In this document: in pieces, positions 53,231 through 62,211 of the stretch
Layout of the letters: the number at the start of each line of letters is the position of its first letter
How positions within the stretch are numbered: the stretch's first letter is position 1
Assembly (NCBI RefSeq): GCF_021023085.1
Contig: NZ_PGCK01000004.1
Location: 124,001 to 188,000, forward strand
Reading direction: 5' to 3'
Source: Methanooceanicella nereidis
Lineage (GTDB): Archaea > Halobacteriota > Methanocellia > Methanocellales > Methanocellaceae
DNA: 64,000 nt
Position numbers and translations under genes: made by a program
Notes under the pieces: model-generated
What the model saw: only the letters and a program-made list of their open reading frames with translations
What the model was told of the DNA's origin: nothing
The model's database searches: none

Positions 53231-56200
53231 TCAGTTTTTCGAAGAGTCCGTTACCGGGGCTACTTTCACCTTATTTTCGATGCCGAGATATTCGTTCAGG
53301 GATTTTATGGATATCTTGCTCTTGCCCATAGCGTTGATCGCCAGCGCTGAGGCCCTCGCGGCCTGTATGGTCGTAGCATACGGTATCTCATAATCCACTG
53401 CCGAGCGCCTTATGCGGGACCCGTCCTTCCTGGCAAGCTTTGATGTCGGCGTGTTGATGATAAGGTTTACTTTGCCCTGCCTGATAAGATCCAGGACGTT
53501 CAGGCCGCCCTCGTGTACCTTATTAAGCTTCGTCACGGGTATTCCGTGTAGCTCCAGATACTCTTTGGTGCCGTGGGTACCCAGAAGCTCGAGCCCGTTA
53601 TCTCTCAGTATGCGGGCTATCTTCACCATTTCCGGCTTGTCCGCATCCCTGACCGAGATGAAAACTTTACCTTCCTGCGGCAGCGTGTTGAACGCTGAGA
53701 CCTGTGCCTTGAAGAACGCCCTTCCGAAGTCTTTATCGATGCCCATGACCTCGCCTGTGGACTTCATCTCGGGGCCGAGTATCGGGTCGGCGCCGGGCAG
53801 CTTATCGAAGGGCAGCACGACTTCTTTAACGGATACATGTTTCGGCTTGGGCTCTTCAGTGTAGCCCATGTCAGTTAGCGAGCATCCTATGATCGCCTTT
53901 GCTGCTATCTTTGCGAGAGGCAGTCCTGTAGCCTTGCTGACGAACGGTATCGTGCGAGATGACCTCGGGTTCGCCTCAAGAACGAACACCTTGCCGTCCT
54001 TATATGCCATCTGTATGTTCATACATCCTATGACACGCAGCGATATGGCTATCTTTTTCACTATCTCCCTGACGCTATCCTGTATCTCTTTCGATAACGA
54101 TTGCGGCGGTATTACGCATGCGGAGTCGCCCGAGTGAATGCCGGCCTCCTCTATGTGTTCCATTACGGCGCCTATGAGCACGTTCTTCCCGTCGCTCACC
54201 GCGTCGACATCTATCTCTACCGCACTTTCCAGGAAGTCATCTATCAGCACGGGGTGCTTTCTGCTTACCTTTACCGCCTCGGTCATATACCTTTCAAGGT
54301 CGGCGTCATCGTAGACGATCTCCATCGCCCTGCCTCCGAGCACGTATGAAGGTCTTACCAGGATCGGATATCCGATACGGTTTGCGCAAACCTTTGCCTC
54401 ATCGAGCGAATATGCGATGCCGCTTTCAGGCTGAAGGATACCCATGTCTTTCATCATCTTGCTCCAGAGATCCCTGTCCTCGGCGATGTTCATGTCGTCC
54501 GGGCTCGTGCCTATGATGACGGTATCGATGTCCTTGCGGCGGTTAAGCTCCATCTGGAGGGGTATCGCGAGGTTTACGGATGTCTGGCCTCCGAACTGGA
54601 CCATCACGCCGTATGGGCGCTCCTTCTCTATGATGTTCATCACGTGTTCTAGAGTTATAGGCTCGAAGAAGAGCTTGTCCGACGTATCAAAGTCGGTTGA
54701 TACGGTCTCCGGGTTATTGTTAATGATGTGGGCCTCTATTCCAGACTCCCTTAGCGCCTGGACGGCATGCACAGTACAGTAGTCGAACTCTATGCCCTGG
54801 CCTATCCTTATCGGGCCTGCGCCTATGATCAGGACCTTTTTCTTATCCGAAGGGACCAGCTCGCATTCCTGCTCATAAGTAGAATAATAATAAGGCGTCT
54901 TTGCTTCGAACTCCGCAGCGCACGTATCCACCATCTTATATGTGGGGATGATGCCCATCTTACGGCGGGTATCGCCTATCTCTTCCGGGGTCGTCCCGCG
55001 AAGCTCTGCTATCCACTCGTCCGTGAAGCCCATGCGCTTTGCCTTCAGGAGAGTATCCTTATTCAATTCGCCGGACTTGAGCTGTTTTGCCATGTCCACG
55101 ATGTTCTGGATCTTATTGATGAACCACGGATCAACGTTAGTAAGATCTGCTATCTCCCCAACGGAGAAAGCCCCGGTGAAGAGAGCCTTATAGATGACGA
55201 AAAGCCTTTCGTTGGTGGGGCGTTTCAGCAGGTCGGTCATCTCGTCCTTTGACCAGTCCCCGTATCCCCAGAACTCGCTGATGTCCAGTGAATTAAGGGC
55301 TTTCTGGATAGCCTCCTCGAACGTCCTGCCTATCGCCATGACCTCCCCGGTCGATTTCATCGACGTTCCAAGGTGCCTGTCAGCGGTCTTGAATTTATCG
55401 AAGGGCCATCTCGGGATCTTGGCCACGATATAGTCTATGGTCGGCTCGAACGAGGCCGGCGTCTCCATCGTGACCTTATTCTGGATCTCATCAAGGGACA
55501 TGCCTATGGCTATCTTCGCGGCGATCCTGGCTATCGGATAGCCGGTAGCCTTGCTCGCAAGCGCAGATGACCTCGATACTCTCGGGTTGACCTCAACTAT
55601 ACGGTATTCGCTGTTGCGCCATGCGAACTGTATGTTGCATCCGCCCTCTATTCCGAGCGAACGTATGATCTTGATGGCTGCGGACCTCAATGTCTGGTGG
55701 TCTACGTCCGACAGCGTCTGTGACGGGGTCACCACTATCGACTCGCCCGTATGGATGCCCATCGGGTCGAAGTTCTCCATGTTACAGATAGTGATACAGG
55801 TATCGTAAGAGTCCCTCATGACCTCATACTCGAACTCCTTCCATCCGAGGATGCTTTCCTCCACGAGTATCTGCTTTATCCTTGAGCGCTTGATGCCGAG
55901 CTCGGCGATCTCCTTGAGCTCTTCTATCGTATGGGCAACGCCGCTCCCCGTACCGCCCAGCGTGAACGCTGACCTTATTATGAGCGGTAGCCCGAGCACG
56001 TCGACCACCTTAAGGGCTTCTTCCACGGTATGGCAAGCGTAGGATCTGGGCACCTTTTCGCCGATGGATTCCATTGCATGCTTGAACCTGTCCCTGTCCT
56101 CCGTATCGTATATCGCCTTAAGCGGAGTGCCCAGTAATTTAACGCCATACTTTTCCAGGACGCCCATTTCCGCAAGTTCGCTGGTGATGTTAAGGCCCGT

Positions 56201-56479
56201 CTGGCCTCCGAGGCCTGCTATGATGCCGTCCGGCCTCTCTTTCTCTATGATCTGGGCGACTACCTGGGGTGTGATAGGCTCTATGTATACCGAGTCCGCC
56301 ATTTCGGGGTCGGTCATGATGGTCGCCGGGTTAGAGTTCACGAGGACTACCTCGATTCCTTCTTCCCTGAGCGAGCGGCAAGCCTGGCTTCCTGAGAAAT
56401 CGAACTCGGCCGCCTGGCCGATGAGGATCGGGCCTGATCCGATCAGCAGTACTTTCTTTATGTCGGGTCTCTTAGGCAT
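53231..56479 (-). CDS. carB: Carbamoyl-phosphate synthase large subunit
   Basis: Makes carbamoyl phosphate from ammonia, bicarbonate and two ATP, for arginine and pyrimidines. 1082 residues: two homologous synthetase halves, the first starting KVLLIGSGPILIGQAAEFDF and the second KVLIIGAGPIRIGQGIEFDY near 555. They contain ATP-grasp loops and VEVNPRVSRSSALASKATGY and LEANPRSSRTIPFVSKATG, and an MGS-like regulatory domain covers the last 140 residues. GTG 56488 is in frame, but ATG 56479 with AGGTGATT is better. The start overlaps the carA stop (56472-56474), so carA-carB are translationally coupled. Confidence 0.97.
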   Translation of the reverse strand: MPKRPDIKKVLLIGSGPILIGQAAEFDFSGSQACRSLREEGIEVVLVNSNPATIMTDPEMADSVYIEPITPQVVAQIIEKERPDGIIAGLGGQTGLNITSELAEMGVLEKYGVKLLGTPLKAIYDTEDRDRFKHAMESIGEKVPRSYACHTVEEALKVVDVLGLPLIIRSAFTLGGTGSGVAHTIEELKEIAELGIKRSRIKQILVEESILGWKEFEYEVMRDSYDTCITICNMENFDPMGIHTGESIVVTPSQTLSDVDHQTLRSAAIKIIRSLGIEGGCNIQFAWRNSEYRIVEVNPRVSRSSALASKATGYPIARIAAKIAIGMSLDEIQNKVTMETPASFEPTIDYIVAKIPRWPFDKFKTADRHLGTSMKSTGEVMAIGRTFEEAIQKALNSLDISEFWGYGDWSKDEMTDLLKRPTNERLFVIYKALFTGAFSVGEIADLTNVDPWFINKIQNIVDMAKQLKSGELNKDTLLKAKRMGFTDEWIAELRGTTPEEIGDTRRKMGIIPTYKMVDTCAAEFEAKTPYYYSTYEQECELVPSDKKKVLIIGAGPIRIGQGIEFDYCTVHAVQALRESGIEAHIINNNPETVSTDFDTSDKLFFEPITLEHVMNIIEKERPYGVMVQFGGQTSVNLAIPLQMELNRRKDIDTVIIGTSPDDMNIAEDRDLWSKMMKDMGILQPESGIAYSLDEAKVCANRIGYPILVRPSYVLGGRAMEIVYDDADLERYMTEAVKVSRKHPVLIDDFLESAVEIDVDAVSDGKNVLIGAVMEHIEEAGIHSGDSACVIPPQSLSKEIQDSVREIVKKIAISLRVIGCMNIQMAYKDGKVFVLEANPRSSRTIPFVSKATGLPLAKIAAKAIIGCSLTDMGYTEEPKPKHVSVKEVVLPFDKLPGADPILGPEMKSTGEVMGIDKDFGRAFFKAQVSAFNTLPQEGKVFISVRDADKPEMVKIARILRDNGLELLGTHGTKEYLELHGIPVTKLNKVHEGGLNVLDLIRQGKVNLIINTPTSKLARKDGSRIRRSAVDYEIPYATTIQAARASALAINAMGKSKISIKSLNEYLGIENKVKVAPVTDSSKN

Positions 56480-57545
56480 TCCAATCACCTATCTTTTTAA
56501 CGAGCGTATCGAAGAACCAGTTAGAGTCGCGCGGCCCGGGGCTTGCCTCCGGGTGGTATTGCACGCTCCATAACTTAAGCTCGTCGTGTTTCATAGCCTC
56601 GACGGTGCCGTCGTTAGCGTTTACCTGTATGATCTCCATCCCGGTGCCGTCAATGGTCTCCGGGTCTACCGCATAGCCGTGGTTCTGGCTTGTGATATAC
56701 ACCTTTTTCGTCTCGAGGTCTATCACGGGCTGGTTAGCGCCTCTGTGCCCGAATTTCAGCTTATATGTGTTCGCCCCGAGCGCGAGGGACGCTATCTGGT
56801 GTCCCAGGCATATCCCGAATATTGGCAGCTGCCCGGAAAGTTTTTTGGTCACCTCTATGCCGTTCTTCGCGTCCTGCGGGTCTCCCGGCCCGTTTGAAAG
56901 CAGTATTGCGTCCGGGTCGTATTCCATTATTTTTTCGCATGATGTGTTCGCCGGCACTACCGCGACGTCCAGGTCCCTCTTTACGAGGTTCTGGATTATC
57001 TGGCGCTTTACACCGAAGTCCATTACGACGACCCTGGGGCCGCGGCCTTTTATCATATACGGCTCCTTACAGGTCACCTGCTCTACGAGCCCGGGGTTCG
57101 GTTTCTGGTTCCGCGCCAGCTCGCATGCCTTGTCGCCGTCGTCGCTTCCGACTATCAGGGCCGCGCGCATGGTCCCGTGCCTTCTCGTCTTTATTGTCAG
57201 CATACGGGTGTCCACATCCGAGATGCCGGAAGTGTTCTGGTCTACCAGGAATTCTTCAAGCGTTTTTTGAGATAGATAATGTGATGGCTTATCGCATCTT
57301 TCACGAATGACCAGGCCTTCCGCCTTGATGCCATTCGATTGAAAATTAGCCTCGTTGACTCCATAGTTGCCTATGAGCGGATACGTAAATAACAAGATCT
57401 GACCCTTGTAGGACGGATCGGTTAAGGCCTCTTCATAGCCCGTATACGGTGTCGCGAAAACAAGTTCACCGTACGTCACGCCCTCCTTTCCGAAGCCCTC
57501 TCCTACTACATAGGTCCCGTCTTCCAATCCTAATACTGCCTTCAT
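56472..57545 (-). CDS. carA: Carbamoyl-phosphate synthase small subunit
   Basis: Glutaminase subunit that supplies ammonia to CarB. 357 residues: N-terminal domain (KAVLGLEDGTYVVGEGFGKE, PLIGNYGVNEANFQSNGIKA) and a class I amidotransferase domain with the nucleophile in GICLGHQIASLALG, the turn HRGANQPV, NHGYAVD, and His-Glu in YHPEASPGPRD. Length normal. First gene of carAB; a 500-base spacer lies upstream. Confidence 0.97.
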   Translation of the reverse strand: MKAVLGLEDGTYVVGEGFGKEGVTYGELVFATPYTGYEEALTDPSYKGQILLFTYPLIGNYGVNEANFQSNGIKAEGLVIRERCDKPSHYLSQKTLEEFLVDQNTSGISDVDTRMLTIKTRRHGTMRAALIVGSDDGDKACELARNQKPNPGLVEQVTCKEPYMIKGRGPRVVVMDFGVKRQIIQNLVKRDLDVAVVPANTSCEKIMEYDPDAILLSNGPGDPQDAKNGIEVTKKLSGQLPIFGICLGHQIASLALGANTYKLKFGHRGANQPVIDLETKKVYITSQNHGYAVDPETIDGTGMEIIQVNANDGTVEAMKHDELKLWSVQYHPEASPGPRDSNWFFDTLVKKIGDWNA

Positions 57546-58050
57546 TTATACCTTTGCTACATAACAGCATTTTAGTTATATATTTTACGATAACCGTTAA
57601 AAAATAAAAAATGAAATTGTTTATAAGGAGTTTAGGAGAATTCTATAAAAATTTTCTGATTATTTTACAATAGGATTGATATTACCCGAAAATTTTACAA
57701 AATGGAGTCTAATATGGCCCTTATTTTGAAAATGCCTATATGTTCCTGTTATTATGGGATTTAACCCCATAATTGGAGATAAACAGGTTTTATACCGCTA
57801 AATAAGTGCTACTGGTCTTTTATGGGAACACGAATATCATGTGGTCCTTGCATATTATTCGCTTATAAATGGTAATTAAGCGATTTTTTCTTAAGCCTAT
57901 ATTGAATAACCATAAATATCATGGCCCGATTATATTGAATATAGACGAGGACGCCGCGAATTTTCTGTCAATTTCCCGGACGTCCCAAAAGAAAGAGTAT
58001 GAAATTAGATAAACATCAAATAGAACGCATTATCAAATGGAGTCGAGATT
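57546..58050. promoter_or_regulatory. Intergenic region between divergent carA and fba, with an inverted repeat
   Basis: 505 bases, AT-rich, without a gene. A perfect eight-base inverted repeat ATTATGGG (57751-57758) and CCCATAAT (57766-57773) with a seven-base loop lies between the two divergent operons. It may be an operator for either. GGAG (58039-58042) is the fba ribosome binding site. Confidence 0.4.
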
Positions 58051-58974
58051 ATGACTTTTGCTACTTTAAAAGAAGTCCTGGACAAAGCCAAGGCTGAGAA
58101 ATACGCCGTAGGAGCGTTCAACATCAATAACCTGGAGATCACCAAGGCCATTGCAGGTGCGGCCAAGGCGGAGAGGTCTCCTGTGATACTGGCAGTATCC
58201 CCGAGCGCGATAAAATATGCGGGGATAGACTATATTTATGAGATAGCGTGCTGTGCGGCAAAGAACGCGAAAGTTCCCGTCGTGCTTCACCTTGACCACG
58301 GCACAAGCTTCGATGACTGCGTGAAGTGCATACGCAACGGCTGGTCGTCGGTAATGTATGACGGCTCCAAGCTGCCCCTGGAAGAGAACATAGCGATGAC
58401 GAAGAAGATCGTTGAGTTCGCGCACGCAGCAGGTGTATCGGTCGAGGCGGAACTGGGAAGGCTGGCAGGCGTCGAAGGTCACGTGTCAGTATCGGAGAGA
58501 GATGCGATATTCACCAACCCGGACGAGGCGAAAATGTTCGTGGAGCAGACGGGAGTGGACGCTCTCGCAGTGGCCATAGGCACATCCCATGGAGCGTTTA
58601 AGTTCAAAGGCGAGGCCAACCTTGATTTCGAGAGGCTCGATAAGATACAAAAGCTCGTGAACATACCGATAGTGCTTCACGGAGCTTCGGGAGTCCCGAA
58701 GGAAGTCCTTGACAGGGCGGCAAAGTACGGGGCTAAGCTGCCCGGTGCAGCCGGAGTTCCGAACGACTCTATCCAGAAAGCCATAGGCCTGGGCGTCGCG
58801 AAGATCAATATTGACACTGACATAAGGCTGGCGATGACAGCCGCGATAAGAGAGGTCCTTGCTGAAAAGCCGGACGAGTTTGACCCGAGAAAGATCCTCG
58901 GCCCCGCAGAGGACGCCATGAGAGAGGTCGCCATAGGCAAGATGAGGCTCTTCGAAAGCTCGGGGAAGGCATAA
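58051..58974 (+). CDS. fba: Class II fructose-bisphosphate aldolase
   Basis: Zinc aldolase that splits or forms fructose 1,6-bisphosphate (related members act on tagatose- or sedoheptulose-bisphosphate). 307 residues: VGAFNINNLEITKAIAGAA, VLHLDHGTSFDDC (first zinc His and catalytic Asp), SVMYDGSKLPLEEN, VSVEAELGRLAGVEG, TSHGAFKF, VLHGASGVP and INIDTDIRLAMTA. Complete. Most methanogens rely on the bifunctional FBP aldolase/phosphatase, so a bacterial-type class II enzyme is notable. The phosphofructokinase gene starts 22 bases downstream. Confidence 0.94.
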   Translation: MTFATLKEVLDKAKAEKYAVGAFNINNLEITKAIAGAAKAERSPVILAVSPSAIKYAGIDYIYEIACCAAKNAKVPVVLHLDHGTSFDDCVKCIRNGWSSVMYDGSKLPLEENIAMTKKIVEFAHAAGVSVEAELGRLAGVEGHVSVSERDAIFTNPDEAKMFVEQTGVDALAVAIGTSHGAFKFKGEANLDFERLDKIQKLVNIPIVLHGASGVPKEVLDRAAKYGAKLPGAAGVPNDSIQKAIGLGVAKINIDTDIRLAMTAAIREVLAEKPDEFDPRKILGPAEDAMREVAIGKMRLFESSGKA

Positions 58975-58996
58975 GATAAGCTGAGAAGTGATGATC

Positions 58997-60034
58997 ATGG
59001 CCGAGATAAAAAAGATAGGCATTTTAACGGGCGGAGGCGACTGCCCCGGACTGAACGCCGTCATCCGCGCCGTCGTATATAAGGCGAAGGAGTACGGATG
59101 GGACGTGCTCGGAGTGAAGTACGGATGGAAAGGCATGCTAAATGCTGACGCGTCACCGCTCGAGATAAAGGACGTGGAGAACATCCTGCCCATGGGCGGC
59201 ACGATTTTGAAGACGTCAAGGACGAACCCGTTCAAGGTAGAGGGCGGCCCGGAAAAAGTGCTCGAGAACGCAAAGAAGATGGGTATCGATTGCCTTGTCG
59301 CCGTGGGCGGAGAGGATACTCTCGGCGTCGCTAACAAGCTCACGAAGATGGGATTGAACTGCGTGGGCGTGCCAAAGACTATCGACAATGACCTGGGCGC
59401 CACGGACTATACTTTCGGATACCAGACCGCGGTCCAGATAGCTTCGGACGCTATCGACAGGCTTCATACGACTGCCTGCAGCCATGACCGTGTCATAGTC
59501 TGCGAGATCATGGGAAGGCATGCCGGGTGGATGACCGTCGACGCGGGAATGGCGGGAAGCGCGCACTGGATATTCACGCCAGAGGTCAAAGGCAGCGTCG
59601 AGGACTGCTGTAACATGCTGCGCGAAAGAAGGGGACGCGGCGAGAACTATGCCATCATAGCCGTGGCCGAGGGCGCGTTATTCTCGGACTTCGACGTCGA
59701 GGCCGCATCCAGGGAGACTGACGCTTTCGGGCATGTAAAGCTCGGCGGAGTTGCCGAGGCGCTGGCGAAGGAGATCGAGAAGCGCACCAGATATGAGACA
59801 AGGCACGTCGTGCTGGGCCATACCCAGAGAGGCGGCACACCCATGGCATATGACCGTGTCCTTGGAACGAGGCTCGGGTACAAGGCCGCAGAAATGGTGA
59901 AGTCAGGCCAGTTCGCGATGATGGCAAGCCTCAGGGGAGAGAACATCGAGGCCGTGCCCATCGAAGAGGCGGTAAAGGAACTCAAGACCGTCCCCGAAAA
60001 GTATTACAATGTCACAAAGACGTTCTTCGGGTAA
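58997..60034 (+). CDS. 6-Phosphofructokinase, PPi-dependent signature
   Basis: Phosphorylates fructose 6-phosphate (and possibly sedoheptulose 7-phosphate). 345 residues: KIGILTGGGDCPGLNAVIRA, GGTILKTSRTNP, CLVAVGGEDTLGVANKL near 103 and VPKTIDNDLGATDYTFGYQT near 125, then MGRHAGWMTVDAG. ATP enzymes have Gly at position 104 and PGTIDND; this one has Asp in GGED and Lys in PKTIDND, the pair associated with pyrophosphate as phosphoryl donor. ATG 58997 with GTGAT upstream is preferred over GTG 58988. In an operon with the aldolase. Confidence 0.9.
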   Translation: MAEIKKIGILTGGGDCPGLNAVIRAVVYKAKEYGWDVLGVKYGWKGMLNADASPLEIKDVENILPMGGTILKTSRTNPFKVEGGPEKVLENAKKMGIDCLVAVGGEDTLGVANKLTKMGLNCVGVPKTIDNDLGATDYTFGYQTAVQIASDAIDRLHTTACSHDRVIVCEIMGRHAGWMTVDAGMAGSAHWIFTPEVKGSVEDCCNMLRERRGRGENYAIIAVAEGALFSDFDVEAASRETDAFGHVKLGGVAEALAKEIEKRTRYETRHVVLGHTQRGGTPMAYDRVLGTRLGYKAAEMVKSGQFAMMASLRGENIEAVPIEEAVKELKTVPEKYYNVTKTFFG

Positions 60035-60177
60035 TGCGGTATTTCCGCTAACCCGAATTATGATTTTTTAAAAAGTGACTGCCCTTTTCGCCGGTAAAAA
60101 ACTCAATGAAGTCATGCGATTTTAGTTCGTGGCAATATAAGTGAATATTTATATGATTTAAGGTCAATCAAAATATT

Positions 60178-61347
60178 ATGCCCTGTAACTACAGGAGACT
60201 CGATATCTTAATCATTATAATAATACTGACGTCATTCCTGCTCATGCCGGTAGCTTCGGCTGAGGAGAACAACATTCCTGCGGCGGGGTCACCTGACCTT
60301 TACTCGATAGAGAGGTATCAGTTACCCGAAAACGTCACTGCCGTAGACGCCATGACAGTCGACGCGCAGGGAAACGTGTGGTTCGCGGATAGCTCTATGC
60401 CGTGCCTGTTCAGGTTCGACCCCGTGCAAAGATCTTTTAACGGATATATGATGCCGCCAGCGGATAATACGAGGATAACAGGGCTTTATGCCGACGATGC
60501 GGGCTCGGTATGGTACGCTGACCGGGACGGAAATCGAGTGGGCCGGTTCTCTATCCCCGACGAGCGTTTTTACACATACAATTTCCCGGTGGACATCAAG
60601 CCTACTGACGTCGTTTATTTGAACGGCTTTCTCTGGATCGCATGTAAGGACGAGCTGGGAAGGCTGGACATATCCTCTAAGTTCCTAGTCGATCACTGGG
60701 TGAGCAAAAGAAGCTCTGACCTGTTCGAACTGCAGGCGGATAACGAGAGCAACATATGGTTCATAGAGTATAGCGCGGGAAAGGTAGGCGCATATCTCAA
60801 GGCGTACAATGGAGTGGCCGAATATGACATACCGGCAGAGGACCCATACCCGACAAGCATGGCACTCGATTCCAAAAGAAGACTGTGGTTCTCGGAAAGC
60901 GGGCCCGACAGGCTCGGTATGTTCGATACGTCGACCGAACAATTCGCGGAATACGATATGCCGGCGATCGGCAAAAAACCTGTGATAAATCGATTGACTG
61001 TGGACGGTAACGACCATGTGTGGTTAACTGACGTCGAGAATTCCAGGCTCATAAAATTCTTCCCGGACATACAGCGCTTCGCCGTGCTTGAGCTCAGCAC
61101 GGAAAATAGCTACCCGACGCTGATAGAGTATGACGGGAAAGGCATCATATGGTTCATAGAAAGCGGCAGCAAAGTCCTGGCAAAGCTTCATGCGAGCCCT
61201 GAATACGGCCTTTCTGATCTGGTGCCATTACCGACCGTAACGCCTGAGCCCAGCCCTTCGCCCACGGTTAGCCCGACCGTAACTCCCGGGTTCGAATTTG
61301 TCGCTGCTTTGTTGGCTTTACTGGTCGCATTGAGAAAAAGGTCATAA
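60178..61347 (+). CDS. PGF-CTERM beta-propeller surface protein (streptogramin-lyase-like)
   Basis: 389 residues. Signal peptide (LIIIIILTSFLLMPVASA), then six or more NHL/Vgb-type propeller blades with the repeated motif WFADSS, WYADRDGNRVGRF, WFIEYSAGKVG, WFSESGPDRLGMF, WLTDVENSRLIKF and WFIESGSKVLAKL. A Pro-Thr-Ser linker is followed by the PGF-CTERM signal: TPGFEFVAALLALLVALRKRS. The fold is that of virginiamycin B lyase, but an antibiotic-cleaving role is not implied. Anchored outside the cell by archaeosortase. Its stop overlaps the converging taw2 gene by six bases. Confidence 0.88.
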   Translation: MPCNYRRLDILIIIIILTSFLLMPVASAEENNIPAAGSPDLYSIERYQLPENVTAVDAMTVDAQGNVWFADSSMPCLFRFDPVQRSFNGYMMPPADNTRITGLYADDAGSVWYADRDGNRVGRFSIPDERFYTYNFPVDIKPTDVVYLNGFLWIACKDELGRLDISSKFLVDHWVSKRSSDLFELQADNESNIWFIEYSAGKVGAYLKAYNGVAEYDIPAEDPYPTSMALDSKRRLWFSESGPDRLGMFDTSTEQFAEYDMPAIGKKPVINRLTVDGNDHVWLTDVENSRLIKFFPDIQRFAVLELSTENSYPTLIEYDGKGIIWFIESGSKVLAKLHASPEYGLSDLVPLPTVTPEPSPSPTVSPTVTPGFEFVAALLALLVALRKRS

Positions 61348-62211
61348 GATCTTTGCGTCCACGACCACGTGCCAGACGCCTGGAGAGTATTTTTTTACTT
61401 TAATAGTTTCCAGGACCTCGATGCTGCGGCCCTGGCGCTCCGACTCGTCCCTGATATAGCCGATGGGACGGTCGAACATCAGCTTTTCAGGCGTCGTCTC
61501 ATGATAATGCAGGATACCGCCGGGTTTCAGTGCCTTGATACCCCACGGAAGGAACTCTTGCGTCGTTCCGACGTAGCCCATTATCACCCTGTCGGCCTCT
61601 CCCTCCGGAGTGTTCTCCCTGCAATCCCCGTGCACCGGCTCCACGATGCCATCCACCCGGTTCAGCCTCGCGTTCTCGCAAAGGTAATGGTAGGATGCCG
61701 GATTGATCTCGATAGCCCTTATCTTACGGGGCTTTGCGTGGACCGCCATGGGCATCGTGAAATACCCGATGCCTGCGAACATATCGACGACATATTCGTC
61801 TTTGCCGACGGTGCTCATTCTCCTCCGCTCGTAAAAGTTGCCCTGCGAGTACATTATCCTGGCAACGTCAAGCTTAAAGACGACGTAGTTCTCTTTATGG
61901 TAGGTCTCCGTGCCGTCCCCTGCCATTATCTCGATGACAGGCTCGCGATACTCTCCGGCGATACGCTTCGTCTCGACGACCGTCTTGCACCTGGGATATA
62001 GCTCCAGCAGGGCCTCCGCTATAAGTTTCTTTTTTTTCTGGAGTTCGGGGGGGATATGGACAAGTATGACCTCGCCTATGATCTGCCACCCGCGGGGGAC
62101 GGTATTTAGCTCTTCGGGAGTAAGCGAGCCGGATAAAAGAGTTACGAGAGGGCTGGAGGGTATCGGCCTCCCCCTGTTTTCGTTATACATCTTGGCATTA
62201 TTCTTTCCCAC
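61342..62211 (-). CDS. taw2: tRNA-Phe wyosine aminocarboxypropyltransferase (Taw2)
   Basis: Trm5-related class I SAM enzyme that adds the aminocarboxypropyl group in wyosine synthesis at position 37 of tRNA-Phe. 289 residues: KRIAGEYREPVIEIMAGDGT, DEYVVDMFAGIGYFTMPMAV (SAM loop), IRAIEINPASYHYLCENARL, and RVIMGYVGTTQEFLPWGIKA. The MGY segment stands where Trm5 methylases have NLP/NPP, which favours Taw2 over Trm5. It ends HYHETTPEKL ... VVVDAKIL. The start overlaps NMD3 by 14 bases, so the two are coupled. Confidence 0.85.
   Translation of the reverse strand: MGKNNAKMYNENRGRPIPSSPLVTLLSGSLTPEELNTVPRGWQIIGEVILVHIPPELQKKKKLIAEALLELYPRCKTVVETKRIAGEYREPVIEIMAGDGTETYHKENYVVFKLDVARIMYSQGNFYERRRMSTVGKDEYVVDMFAGIGYFTMPMAVHAKPRKIRAIEINPASYHYLCENARLNRVDGIVEPVHGDCRENTPEGEADRVIMGYVGTTQEFLPWGIKALKPGGILHYHETTPEKLMFDRPIGYIRDESERQGRSIEVLETIKVKKYSPGVWHVVVDAKIL

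Noticed and set aside
58486-59403. 305-aa minus-strand frame
   Set aside because: Antisense to the aldolase and phosphofructokinase genes, both of which have full family motifs.
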